Shown here piece by piece: positions 8,618-16,574 of a DNA stretch of 64,000 nucleotides. Below the pieces are notes generated by a model. That model had not been told where the DNA came from and ran no database searches. It worked only from the letters and a program-made list of their open reading frames with translations. Position numbers and translations under genes: made by a program. Source of the DNA: Zhengella sedimenti (lineage in GTDB: Bacteria; Pseudomonadota; Alphaproteobacteria; Rhizobiales; Rhizobiaceae); contig NZ_JBKFFP010000008.1 of assembly GCF_046506625.1 (NCBI RefSeq), positions 65,185 to 129,184 of the forward strand. Reading direction: 5' to 3'. Each line of letters opens with the position of its first letter. Positions within the stretch are counted from its first letter, which is position 1.

Positions 8618-9545
8618 TATCGAGGTCTCCGGCCAGTCCAGCCAGTCCGGCAAAGCGCGCCGCCAGCACTTCCGTGTCGAGGCGCAGCGTCAGTCCATCC
8701 TCCGGGCCTTCGGCAACAGTGACGGCATAGCCCTTGCGCTCCAGTTCATCGCGCAGGAAGGGAACCAGGTCGCGGGGTGCTTCCAGCCTGCATGGCGTCT
8801 CGGGACGCATGGCAAGCGCCTCTGACGCGGCCTTGAGAAAGCGGTCCGTCATCCGCTCGCGGACCGTGCGCGAGACGACCGGCTCGAGGATGCGCCCGAC
8901 GGTCACCGACAATTGCTCCGCCAGTTCCACCGAGATGCGCTCAAGGCCCGCGGCCAGCTGCCCGGAAAGCTGGCGCGCCTCTGCCATCCGCCCGGCTTCG
9001 CGCTCGCCCGCTCCCGCCGCGGCACTCACGAAACCGTAGTCCTCGCTTTCACTGCCAGCGCCTTCGCCATTGCCGTCGGACGGGACATCCGCGCCGTCCG
9101 GTCCGAAAGCGGGTCCGGGTGCCTCGGCGCCATCGCCGGAAGAAGCCACTTCCCCGGATTGAACCGGCGCATCGGAAACCGGCACCGGCCCGCCGGGGTC
9201 CGCGGGCAAGCCGTCCACGAAGCCTGTGTCCGGCTCCGCGCCCGACTGCATGACGGGCGCTGGCGCAATCTGCTCCGTCCCCGGATGCGCAGACTCAAGG
9301 CCGGGCAGATCCGCGGTCGAGGCGACGTCCGGAAATCCTCCGGGTGCCGGTGCGGGACTTTCATCGCGGCGGGATTGCGCAACAGGCGGAACGGCGGGCT
9401 CTTCCTCCGCGGCGCCCGGCAGCGGCTCCCAGGCCTGCTGCGGCTGTTCGTCCGACAACGGCACGAAGGGCGCGGGGCGGGTCTCGTCAAGGTCAAAGGC
9501 GACGAAGCCGTCGTCCGGAAGAGAGTGCGCGGGCCGGCCCATCAT
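8610..9545 (-). CDS. FliH-like flagellar protein between fliF and motB
   Basis: The protein is 311 residues with no membrane segment. The first ~180 residues are acidic and Pro/Ala-rich, probably disordered. The C-terminal ~125 residues are helical (QLAAGLERISVELAEQL), followed by a small domain with RLEAPRDLVPFLRDELERKG and GLTLRLDTEVLAARFAGL. This layout resembles the C-terminal part of FliH/SctL proteins, which regulate the export ATPase FliI. Similarity is weak by eye, so the name is an inference. The gene is coupled on both sides (ATGA with fliF, 8-bp overlap with motB), so a flagellar role is likely. Confidence 0.6.
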   Translation of the reverse strand: MMGRPAHSLPDDGFVAFDLDETRPAPFVPLSDEQPQQAWEPLPGAAEEEPAVPPVAQSRRDESPAPAPGGFPDVASTADLPGLESAHPGTEQIAPAPVMQSGAEPDTGFVDGLPADPGGPVPVSDAPVQSGEVASSGDGAEAPGPAFGPDGADVPSDGNGEGAGSESEDYGFVSAAAGAGEREAGRMAEARQLSGQLAAGLERISVELAEQLSVTVGRILEPVVSRTVRERMTDRFLKAASEALAMRPETPCRLEAPRDLVPFLRDELERKGYAVTVAEGPEDGLTLRLDTEVLAARFAGLAGLAGDLDNE

Positions 9546-11197
9546 GCCGCCTCATTGAGCCAGCGCCGCAGCACCTGCACCGCGCGCTCCTCGTCGTAGT
9601 CGATCATGACTTCGAGGCGCTCCTTGGCGGACATGCCCTGGTTGCGCAGGACCTGAAGATAATCGCCGCTATCGGCGGCACCCGGACCGGACAGGGCGGA
9701 CTGCAGGCCGCCGGGCGCCGCGCGGCCCTGATCGGGCAGTCCAACGCCCAGTTCGGCCGCGAAATCGGCTTCCGTCGCACCCGGCACTGCCGCTTCCGGT
9801 TCCGGTCCGGCAATCGCGGCCCTTGCAAGAGGACGCAGGCCCAGGAAGATGACGAGCAGGGCCACGCCGACGAAGGCAGCCGCCTTGATGGCGGTGTTGA
9901 TGTAGCTCTGCATCTCGCCGCCCATGCCGGCCTCGACCGGCGCCATTTCCAGGTCTTCCGGCAGGAATTCGATGGCCGTTACGTTGATGCTGTCGCCGCG
10001 TTCCTCCTGAAGGCCCGCGGCGACGAAGACCATGTCGCGGATCTTCTGGATGCGCTCGTCAAGGTCCGTCACACCTTCCGGCAGCGTCTTTGCCAGCATC
10101 TCCCGGTTGACCACGACGGCGACAGAGAGGCGCTTGATGGAAAAGCCGTTGCTGACGACCGCAACACGCTTGGTGTTGATCTCGTAATTCGTCGTCTCCT
10201 CGCGCCTTTCGCTGTTTTCCTGGGTCTTCTGGGACGAATTGCTGTCCGTCCCTCCCTCATCGGTCGGTATGTTCTGTTCGACGGTGGTGTTCTGCATCGC
10301 CTCGGCCTGCGACGAGCTGTCCTGCGTGCGCACGACCTGGACCGAACGCTCGACGCGCGAATCGGGATCGTAGATGGTTTCCTCGATCTGCCGGCGATCG
10401 GTATCGAGATCCGCATTGACCGAGACGCGGAAGTTCTGGTTTCCGATATGCGGCCGGAGGGCATCGGAGATCTTCTGCGCCAGTTCGTTCTCGACGTTCT
10501 TTTCCAGGTCGAGCGACACGCTGATGGCGTCGCCGAACGTATCCTCGCCGGCGGCCAGCAGCTTTCCGGACGCGTCCAGGACGGTGACGTCGGTGCGTGA
10601 CAGGCCGGGAACCGCGGCGGCAACGAGATGACGGATGCCCATCGCCTTGGAGCTGATATCGGAGCCGTTCGTGCGGATCAGCACGGATGCGGTCGGCCGG
10701 CGGTCACGGTCGCGAAAGCCCGCCTCGTCCGGAATGACAATATGGACGCGCGCCGCCTTGATGCCGGAAACGGACTGGATCGTCCGCGCGATCTCGCCCT
10801 CGAGCGCCCGCACGCGCGTGACTTCCTGCATGAAGGATGTCAGGCCGAGCGTGCCGAGATTGTCGAACAGTTCATAGCCTGCGCCCGCGCTGCCGGGGAG
10901 CCCCTTCTCGGCCAGGATCATGCGCGCGCGGCTGGTCTGGCCCGCCTCGACGAGAAAGGTCCCGCCCTTGGTATCGATGTCATAGGCGATGCCGGCTTCG
11001 GAGAGGACGATGCCCATGCGGTTCACGTCGTCGCGGTCAAGGCCGATATAGAGCGTCTCGTAGGTGGGACGGCTCATGAACCAGGACCCGCCGGCGACGA
11101 GCACCACGACGGCAACCATGGCCGCAGCAAGGGCCATCAGCCTTGCCGTGCCCAAGCCCTTCAAATTGCCGATCAATGTCTGGAGTTGATCTGCCAC
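9542..11197 (-). CDS. fliF: Flagellar MS-ring protein FliF
   Basis: FliF forms the MS ring, the membrane base on which the C-ring and export gate assemble. The protein is 551 residues from the chosen start. It has a membrane segment at about 20-40 (LMALAAAMVAVVVLVAGG), periplasmic ring-building domains with TYETLYIGLDRDDVNRMGIVL, a second membrane segment near 435-455, and a C-terminal FliG-binding tail (LQVLRNQGMSAKERLEVMIDYDEERAVQVLRRWL). I chose the GTG at 11197 because GCGGAG lies about 7 nt upstream. A TTG at 11224 would add nine residues and has no clear ribosome site. It is the first gene of the fliF-fliK run. Confidence 0.92.
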   Translation of the reverse strand: MADQLQTLIGNLKGLGTARLMALAAAMVAVVVLVAGGSWFMSRPTYETLYIGLDRDDVNRMGIVLSEAGIAYDIDTKGGTFLVEAGQTSRARMILAEKGLPGSAGAGYELFDNLGTLGLTSFMQEVTRVRALEGEIARTIQSVSGIKAARVHIVIPDEAGFRDRDRRPTASVLIRTNGSDISSKAMGIRHLVAAAVPGLSRTDVTVLDASGKLLAAGEDTFGDAISVSLDLEKNVENELAQKISDALRPHIGNQNFRVSVNADLDTDRRQIEETIYDPDSRVERSVQVVRTQDSSSQAEAMQNTTVEQNIPTDEGGTDSNSSQKTQENSERREETTNYEINTKRVAVVSNGFSIKRLSVAVVVNREMLAKTLPEGVTDLDERIQKIRDMVFVAAGLQEERGDSINVTAIEFLPEDLEMAPVEAGMGGEMQSYINTAIKAAAFVGVALLVIFLGLRPLARAAIAGPEPEAAVPGATEADFAAELGVGLPDQGRAAPGGLQSALSGPGAADSGDYLQVLRNQGMSAKERLEVMIDYDEERAVQVLRRWLNEAA

Positions 11198-11281
11198 ATG
11201 CTGCTCCGCCTGATTGGCAGACAAGCTAACTGGCGAAACTTGCGCGGAATTGGAGCGGCGGTTCCAGCCGGGCCGCGGAAA

Positions 11282-11308
11282 GGAAAAAGGCCGCCCGGAG
11301 GCGGCCTT
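11282..11308 (-). terminator. Rho-independent terminator after the leftward flagellin gene
   Basis: Inverted repeat AAGGCCGCC (11287-11295), loop CGGA, GGCGGCCTT (11300-11308). Read on the minus strand it is followed by TTTTTCC, so it should end the flagellin transcript before fliF. This isolates strong flagellin transcription from the fliF operon. Confidence 0.85.
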
Positions 11309-11334
11309 CCAATGGTGTCAGTCCGTCAATCCGA

Positions 11335-12255
11335 TCAGCGGAACAGCGACAGGATCGAGGAGGAGGAAGCGTTGGCCATCGACAGGGCCTGGATGCCCAG
11401 CTGCTGCTGGGTCTGAAGGGCCTGAAGGCGGGTCGATTCCTCGGTCATGTCGGCATCGACAAGCTGGCCGACGCCGCGGTCGATGGAGTCCATCAGGTTC
11501 GAGACGAAGTTCGTCTGGATGTTGATGCGGCTCTTGGCGGCGCCGAGATTGGCCGCCGCGGTCGTCATCGAGGACAGGGCGGAATCGACGTTGGAGATCA
11601 TGTCGTCGATGTCGGTGTCGTCAATGCCGGCAGCGGTGATGTCCAGATCGGACACCGAAACCGTCACGGCGCCAGCGCCGGTCGTGGTGAAGGTGGAGTC
11701 GAGAATGCCGGACTGGTCATTGGCGTCGAACAGTTCGGTCGTCGTGGTGTCGACATTGATGAGACCGACAGAAACGGAGCCGTCAGAGGCACGGGTGAAG
11801 GAACCGACGATTTCCTTCGTCGCCACGAAACCGGCTGCGCTGGAGTCGACCGACAGCCAGTTCTCGCCGGAGAACGAAGCGGATTCGGCAATGGAGACCA
11901 GCTGGTTCTGCAATTCGGTGATTTCGGACTGGATCTTGGACCGGTCGACGCCGGGTTCACGCGAGGCCACCAGCTTGGACTTGATTTCGTCGACCACGTC
12001 GATGGCAGAGTTCATGCCGGTATAGGCCGTATCGACCTTGGCGGAACCCAGGCCAAGGGCGTCCTGGACCGTCGACAGCGCCTTGTTGTCGGACCGCATC
12101 GTCGTGGCGATGGACCAGTAGGCGGCGTTGTCGGAAGCCTCGGCAACGCGGTAACCGGTCGAGATCCGGTTCTGGGTCGTTTCCATGGCCTGGTTGGTCA
12201 TCTGCAATGACTTGAGTGCGGTCATAGCAGCAGAGTTGGTAATGATGCTGGACAT
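11335..12255 (-). CDS. fla: Flagellin (first copy)
   Basis: Filament subunit, exported and polymerised beyond the hook. The protein is 306 residues, short as in rhizobia-type flagellins. It has a conserved D0/D1 N-terminus (ITNSAAMTALKSLQ, then TQNRISTGYRVAEASDNAAYW), a reduced variable middle (about 130-225), and the conserved C-terminus ending NASSSSILSLFR. The ATG at 12255 is preceded by GGAGGGA at the right distance. An upstream frame start adds five residues and was rejected. It is about 60-70% identical by eye to the second flagellin at 13134, so the two are paralogues. FlbT and FlaF, encoded at 24321-25123, are the usual controllers of flagellin mRNA and secretion. Confidence 0.96.
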   Translation of the reverse strand: MSSIITNSAAMTALKSLQMTNQAMETTQNRISTGYRVAEASDNAAYWSIATTMRSDNKALSTVQDALGLGSAKVDTAYTGMNSAIDVVDEIKSKLVASREPGVDRSKIQSEITELQNQLVSIAESASFSGENWLSVDSSAAGFVATKEIVGSFTRASDGSVSVGLINVDTTTTELFDANDQSGILDSTFTTTGAGAVTVSVSDLDITAAGIDDTDIDDMISNVDSALSSMTTAAANLGAAKSRINIQTNFVSNLMDSIDRGVGQLVDADMTEESTRLQALQTQQQLGIQALSMANASSSSILSLFR

Positions 12256-12345
12256 GAATTGTCCCTCCAAACTTCCAGAAAAGGGACATACCGGGCCGTC
12301 CGGTACAGCAGTCTGGCATCATGCCACGCGTCACGGAAATGACGC
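12256..12345 (-). promoter_or_regulatory. Conserved leader/operator elements of the first flagellin gene
   Basis: In transcription order there is an inverted repeat GCGTCA...TGACGC (12345-12328), then the palindrome GGCATGATGCC (12325-12315, extended to TGGCATGATGCCA). A hairpin TACCGG-N5-CCGGTA (12305-12289) follows and runs into ATGTCCC. GGAGGGA (12268-12262) is the ribosome site. The second flagellin gene has the same GGCATGATGCC and a hairpin followed by ATGTTCCCC at nearly the same distances from its start. I infer a shared control element, either DNA-level or a leader RNA read by FlbT. Confidence 0.6.
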
Positions 12346-12523
12346 CTCTGCCGTTTCATGAGCCGGTATAGGGGGATTTCGTTTCCGATCCCTAAATGGG
12401 TTGCCTCAAAGGCCGTCTTCGGGGAAAGGCACTTCCCCCCAAGGTTACCAAAGCGTTGACACGCATCCCTCGCGCAAGCTTGGCAGGCTATCCAGAACGA
12501 CCAAAGGAAGCAGGTGCTCATTC

Positions 12524-12955
12524 ATGATCAGACATGCGATCGTGGCAGTGTCCGGCATGGTTTCCGTCCTCGCCGCCGCATTCCTGATGACGCGGGCGCC
12601 GGAACCGGCGGAAAGACCCGAACAGGCCGACCCCGCGCCGGCGGTGGCCAGGATGATGAACGAAACGGACCTGATCGCGCCCGTGTTCTCCGGCGGGTCC
12701 GTCAAAGGCTATATCGTGGCCAATGTCTCCGGCGCCCTGGCACCGGGCGTGGAGGACAATGTCGCCGTCTGGTATCTCAGCGACGCACTGCTGCAGCTGC
12801 TGCATGACACGCAGGACTTTCCCGCCGGCGAGGACGAGGCTCCCGAATCAGGGTGGCTCCAGTCCCGGCTCGAGGCCGCCGCAAACAGCCGATACGCCGC
12901 GCCGCTGATCAGGGACCTCGAGGTAACGCGCATCAAGTATCTGAAACGGATATGA
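12524..12955 (+). CDS. Small membrane-anchored FliL-like protein (paralogue of 17447-17983)
   Basis: The protein is 143 residues. It has an uncleaved-type N-terminal anchor (about 4-23, VAVSGMVSVLAAAFLM), a Pro/Ala-rich spacer, then a compact periplasmic domain starting LIAPVFSGGSVKGYIVANVS. That order, and the strand pattern, resembles FliL, which associates with stators, but I do not claim clear homology. The protein at 17447 has the same MIR start, anchor, and APVIRDGKVAEYRTLNV block, so they form a small family. It lies divergently between the two flagellins. The ATG at 12524 was chosen because the signal-type segment starts there. The upstream frame is not protein-like. Confidence 0.65.
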   Translation: MIRHAIVAVSGMVSVLAAAFLMTRAPEPAERPEQADPAPAVARMMNETDLIAPVFSGGSVKGYIVANVSGALAPGVEDNVAVWYLSDALLQLLHDTQDFPAGEDEAPESGWLQSRLEAAANSRYAAPLIRDLEVTRIKYLKRI

Positions 12956-13039
12956 TTTTTTTCGCCCGCAATGTCGTTGAACATTTGTTAACCATACTGA
13001 ATAATCTGGTGATACGTTGTTAATTGCGTAGCGAGCGAA

Positions 13040-13133
13040 AGACGGTGGTGGATCGTGACGATCCAGGCATGATGCCGCATCACCGTGCCCTGGGCGCCAG
13101 GATGTTCCCCTTGTTCCCTACAGGATCGGGACC
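13040..13133 (+). promoter_or_regulatory. Conserved leader/operator elements of the second flagellin gene
   Basis: There is a palindrome TGGATCG-TGA-CGATCCA (13049-13065), then GGCATGATGCC at 13066-13076. A hairpin CCTGG-GCG-CCAGG (13089-13101) is followed directly by ATGTTCCCC. GGCATGATGCC ends 57 nt before the GTG start (59 nt in the first flagellin). The hairpin ends 32 nt before it (33 nt in the first). The two leaders are otherwise dissimilar, so these shared parts are probably functional. GTGACG precedes the palindrome in both. Confidence 0.6.
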
Positions 13134-14051
13134 GTGACCAGCATCAAGACGAACCCCGCCGCAATGATTGCGCTGCGGACGCTCAATGCGACCAATACAG
13201 CGCTCCAGCAAACACAGAACCGCGTTTCCACAGGCTACCGCGTTTCAGAAGCCGCCGACAATGCCGCCTACTGGTCGATCGCGACCATCATGCGGTCCGA
13301 CAGCAAGGCGCTGTCCACGGTGCAGGATGCACTTGGACTCGGCACGGCGAAGATCGACGTCACCTATATGAGCCTCAATTCGACGATCGAGGTGGTCGAC
13401 AACATCAAGTCGAAGCTCGTGGCCGCGCGCGAGCCCGGTGTCGACAAGGCCAGCATCCAGAGCGAGATCGTGGAACTGCAGGCCCAGTTGCGGGCAATCG
13501 CCGATTCCGCTTCCTTCTCGGGCGAGAACTGGCTCTCGGTGGACTCCAGCGCCGCCAACTACGTGCAGGTCAAGGAAGTCGTATCCTCCTTCACACGTGC
13601 AGGCACCGGCGTGACGGTCAACACCATCCAGATCGACACGGCCAATATCGAACTCTTCGACGATGCCGACCAGAGCGGTCTCATGGACTCGACCTTCACG
13701 ACGACAGGCGCTGGCGCGCTCAGCGTCTCGGTCCATACGCTCGACATCACCGCGGCAGGCATGGACAACACGGACCTCGACGACATGATCTCCGCCGTCG
13801 ACGCGGCCCATGTCTCGCTGACGTCCGCAGCGGCCGACCTTGGCGCGACCAAGAGCCGGATTTCCATGCAGAGGGATTTCGTCAACACGCTGCTCGATGC
13901 CGTCGAGCGGGGCATCGGCACTCTCGTGGACGCCGACATGACGGAGGAATCGACCCGGCTTCAGGCGCTGCAGACCCAGCAGCAGCTCGGCATCCAGGCC
14001 CTGTCGATTGCCAATTCCTCGGCCCAGAGCATCCTGAGCCTCTTCCAGTAA
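13134..14051 (+). CDS. fla: Flagellin (second copy)
   Basis: Filament subunit, 305 residues, with a GTG start. The N-terminus (IKTNPAAMIALRTLN, TQNRVSTGYRVSEAADNAAYW) and C-terminus (IANSSAQSILSLFQ) are the polymerisation domains. The middle differs more from the first copy. The two share the D1 block SFSGENWLSVDSSAA. The ribosome site is weak (GGATCGGGACC upstream), so expression may depend on leader control. It reads away from the first flagellin, with the FliL-like gene between them. A long frame overlapping in another phase is a shadow. Confidence 0.95.
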   Translation: MTSIKTNPAAMIALRTLNATNTALQQTQNRVSTGYRVSEAADNAAYWSIATIMRSDSKALSTVQDALGLGTAKIDVTYMSLNSTIEVVDNIKSKLVAAREPGVDKASIQSEIVELQAQLRAIADSASFSGENWLSVDSSAANYVQVKEVVSSFTRAGTGVTVNTIQIDTANIELFDDADQSGLMDSTFTTTGAGALSVSVHTLDITAAGMDNTDLDDMISAVDAAHVSLTSAAADLGATKSRISMQRDFVNTLLDAVERGIGTLVDADMTEESTRLQALQTQQQLGIQALSIANSSAQSILSLFQ

Positions 14052-14073
14052 CGTCCGGCGGACCGGCCGGACG
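14052..14073 (+). terminator. Hairpin immediately after the second flagellin gene
   Basis: CGTCCGGC (14052-14059), loop GGACCG, GCCGGACG (14066-14073) begins right after the stop codon. There is no T-run, so it may stabilise the mRNA end or act as a weak terminator. Confidence 0.45.
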
Positions 14074-14130
14074 GGTTGACGCATTCGCGCGCAGCGTCGC
14101 GCGAAGAACGGGGGGACAGAAGGTGACCCG

Positions 14131-14361
14131 TCAGCACGCCAGCCTGTTGGCCGCGTAACGGGCCAGCAGGTCTTCTGTCGTCTCGACACCGAGTTTCCGC
14201 ATGATCCGGCAGCGAATCAGCTTCGTGGTATGCTCGCTGACGCCCAGGCGGCGGATCACCTCCTCACGACCGGCCCCATCGGCCAGAAGACGCAGATAGT
14301 CCTGCTCGATCCTGCTCCATTCGGGCATTTCCCGCCACCTTTCTCCAATCCGCCCCTGCAT
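14131..14361 (-). CDS. GerE/LuxR helix-turn-helix-only small protein
   Basis: The protein is 76 residues and consists almost entirely of a GerE-type DNA-binding domain. About residues 16-70 carry IEQDYLRLLADGAGREEVIRRLGVSEHTTKLIRCRIMRKLGVETTEDLL. There is no receiver or autoinducer-binding domain. It is encoded 37 nt downstream of luxI in the same direction, so it may be the last gene of a luxR-luxI transcript. A domain this small could bind DNA as a passive competitor or heterodimerise with the larger LuxR-type proteins nearby. It could also be a remnant of a longer regulator, but the frame is intact with its own start. Confidence 0.7.
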   Translation of the reverse strand: MQGRIGERWREMPEWSRIEQDYLRLLADGAGREEVIRRLGVSEHTTKLIRCRIMRKLGVETTEDLLARYAANRLAC

Positions 14362-14398
14362 GCGCTAAACACGGTCCTTCCCCGTTCAAGGGGACGTC

Positions 14399-15091
14399 TC
14401 AGGCGGCGTGTGCCATGACGCCGCCCGAATTCCTGGCCATCCAGCGGCGCCGCGCGTGCGGTGCCGGATCCCTGAAAGGCGTCAGCGCCACACCCTGAAG
14501 CGCAAGCGCCTTGCGCATGCGCGCAAGGACCTCTTCATCGACCCGGAAAAGACCGCAGCAGACCGGACGTTTCCCGAAAATGTCGCTCCGGCCGATTTCG
14601 TCCAGTGCGGCACCGGATTTCTGATAGATGCGGCGCATGTGCGGCTCGTAGTTTGAAACGAGGGTCTCGATTCCGTTCGCCAATGCGCATTCGCCGAGGG
14701 CCAGGAGCATGAGGCACATCGCGGTCTGTCCGCTCATGCCCGGATGGACGACCTGCAGGCGCGCGATGTCGACGCACATGCGCGTGCCCTCCCAGATACG
14801 CGGATGGCAAAGGTCCATCCCCTCCGGATAGGTGGTGCGGAACACATCATTGAGCAGCGTCGGACCCATTGTCGGCATCAGCCGCAAGGAACCGACCAGG
14901 ATTTCGGCGCGGTCATCTGTCCAGAGCAGATAGGCCGGCTTCAGGTCGTCGTAGGAATCGATTTCGGCATCGCCCCGGATCCCGACATCCCAGCCCAGAT
15001 CGTCATGAAAAACCCTCTTGCGGAGCCTGTACATTTGTCCCAGTAATGCATGATATTCTGTATAGTCATCCGCTTGCACAAGAATGAACAT
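14399..15091 (-). CDS. luxI: Acyl-homoserine-lactone synthase (LuxI family)
   Basis: Makes N-acyl-homoserine lactone signals from S-adenosylmethionine and an acyl carrier protein donor, for quorum sensing. The protein is 230 residues. All invariant LuxI residues are present at the classical positions: R24, F28, W34, D45, D48, R70, F84, E101 and R104 (WEGTRMCVDIARL). AGGAGG precedes the ATG. The partner receptor gene lies upstream in the same direction after a 152-bp gap that contains a dyad. The acyl chain made cannot be told from sequence. The position inside a flagellar cluster suggests motility is a target. Confidence 0.93.
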   Translation of the reverse strand: MFILVQADDYTEYHALLGQMYRLRKRVFHDDLGWDVGIRGDAEIDSYDDLKPAYLLWTDDRAEILVGSLRLMPTMGPTLLNDVFRTTYPEGMDLCHPRIWEGTRMCVDIARLQVVHPGMSGQTAMCLMLLALGECALANGIETLVSNYEPHMRRIYQKSGAALDEIGRSDIFGKRPVCCGLFRVDEEVLARMRKALALQGVALTPFRDPAPHARRRWMARNSGGVMAHAA

Positions 15092-15121
15092 TGCAACCTC
15101 CTGCTCATCCGAATGAACAAA

Positions 15122-15155
15122 GCGTATTTCGATGGGATTCTATCCCACAATACGC
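15122..15155 (-). promoter_or_regulatory. Dyad between luxR and luxI, candidate lux-box or leader hairpin
   Basis: Nested inverted repeats: GCGTATT (15122-15128) with AATACGC (15149-15155), and TGGGA (15133-15137) with TCCCA (15143-15147). The dyad lies 30-64 bp upstream of the luxI start. This is where a LuxR-AHL binding site is expected, but the sequence does not match the Vibrio lux box. A transcript hairpin is the alternative. Confidence 0.45.
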
Positions 15156-15243
15156 ACATAAGGATTCCCTCAAATGCGGGTATCGTTATGGTTAACGGCA
15201 GGGAGATTTCCGGGAAAAACCGCATCCCGGACGGGATTCCGGG

Positions 15244-15963
15244 TCATTCGTCGGCGATCAGCTTGATCTGGAACGCCCTTGCGACGGCCTGGGGCAGGGA
15301 ACTGCAGTTCAGCTTGTAGCGGGCGCTCTTGAGATAGCTGCGCACCGTGTGGCCGGAAAGGCCGAGGATCTGGGCAATGTCCTGGTAATCCTTTCCGCGC
15401 GCCGTCCACATCAGGCATTCGATCTCGCGCGGGCTGAGCGGTGGCAGCGATGCTTCGTCGCCGACCGCTTCCCTCAGGCCGCAATGATGAAGCCGGCTTG
15501 CGATCTCCACCAGTTCGTCGGCATATTCCGCGAGAAACGCGCTCCACGCATCGCCATCCATCATCGATGTGACGGAAAACAGCGAGCGCCGCGCCAGGCG
15601 GTCGATCACCGGCACGGAAAACCCATTGACGCCAATGGCATGTTCGGCAGCCTCCCGCATCAGCGCCGCAGCCTTGTCCGTGACCTTCAGATCGCGCCAG
15701 TCGAAGGGAAGCTGGCGCTGGAAGCCCTCAACGGCCACCGGATCGATGTCGACATAACTCATCAGAAGATATCGGCTGACCCAGGATTCCGGATAGGTCG
15801 TGCGCACGAATGGCCGGTCCAGCCGGCCCACCGCGGTCTGTCCGAGATGAAAGACGGTATGGGCGAGCCCGTATTCTTCCCGTACGGCGTAGACGATTTC
15901 CTGCGTGGACCGGCCTACGTCCAGCAGCACGGAAATTTTCCGAAGGCGGGCAGACCCCTCCAT
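15244..15963 (-). CDS. luxR: LuxR family quorum-sensing regulator (autoinducer-binding)
   Basis: Predicted receptor for the acyl-homoserine lactone made by the adjacent LuxI. The protein is 239 residues from the ATG at 15963. It has an N-terminal autoinducer-binding domain with the family residues W61, Y65, D74, P75, W89 and G114 (SWVSRYLLMSYVDIDPV, LPFDW, GVNGFSVPV), and a C-terminal GerE helix-turn-helix (LSPREIECLMWTARGKDYQDIAQILGLSGHTVRSYL, about 175-235). A TTG at 16011 would add 16 non-conserved residues. It is transcribed toward luxI, consistent with a receptor-synthase pair. Confidence 0.92.
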   Translation of the reverse strand: MEGSARLRKISVLLDVGRSTQEIVYAVREEYGLAHTVFHLGQTAVGRLDRPFVRTTYPESWVSRYLLMSYVDIDPVAVEGFQRQLPFDWRDLKVTDKAAALMREAAEHAIGVNGFSVPVIDRLARRSLFSVTSMMDGDAWSAFLAEYADELVEIASRLHHCGLREAVGDEASLPPLSPREIECLMWTARGKDYQDIAQILGLSGHTVRSYLKSARYKLNCSSLPQAVARAFQIKLIADE

Positions 15964-16090
15964 CCTCGCCGTTCCGGACAGCCCTGGTGACGCTGTCGCA
16001 CCTGTTGTCAACTGATTGCACTATCACAGGATTTCACGGGGTAGGCAATTGTCCGGAAGCGAGCGCTTGAAAAAGGTTTCCCGCCGGTCT

Positions 16091-16381
16091 TCAGCGTTCA
16101 TCGAACAGGGCGCCGGCGCGGCGGCGGATAGCGTCTGCCAATTCGCCCCCGGCTTCGAACTGGCACAGTTTTTCAAGCAGGAAATGAAACAGTTCCGCCG
16201 CTTCCGCCCTGTCGCGCGGCCAATAATTCAGGATCGCGTCGAATGTTGCCGCAGCCTTCCTGTCGAGCTCGACGATGGCCATTTCATCGTCGCGGCCGAT
16301 TGCTGATTCAAGAGCAGAAAGGGTGTCCTCATACGACCGGGCAAGCTTGGAGAAGGAGACATTTTCTCTGAATTGCAACAT
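16091..16381 (-). CDS. Small helical protein of unknown function (paralogue of 23160-23429)
   Basis: The protein is 96 residues, all predicted helical, acidic, with no signal or membrane segment. It has the core DDEMAIVELDRKAAATFDAIL, and the same pattern (DDDSRAIVEFDRNVQRIWRDVL) occurs in the protein at 23160. Both then continue with an LFxFLLxxx segment. I do not recognise the family. Its place between two LuxR-type regulators, and its sister inside the flagellar structural genes, suggest a motility-linked regulatory or chaperone role, but that is only inference. The ribosome site is not obvious. Confidence 0.6.
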   Translation of the reverse strand: MLQFRENVSFSKLARSYEDTLSALESAIGRDDEMAIVELDRKAAATFDAILNYWPRDRAEAAELFHFLLEKLCQFEAGGELADAIRRRAGALFDER

Positions 16382-16574
16382 AACACTGTTTGGCTGATGA
16401 TTACGTTAAATTCTTGCTTTCGCAGCAACTCATGCGCAAATATAGACGCTACGATATCATCCGAGGCGTTGCAATCCCCGAACAGTCGCGGCCGTCACGA
16501 TTGTTCCCGCGACGGACATCAACCGGCGCAGCCAGCGCTGGCCGGGCATTGCGTCCGGCACACCGGACGCCGGC

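Noticed and set aside
12315..12325. Sigma-54 promoter in GGCATGATGCC
   Set aside because: GG and GC are not 10 bp apart as required for -24/-12, and rhizobia-type flagellar genes do not depend on it.
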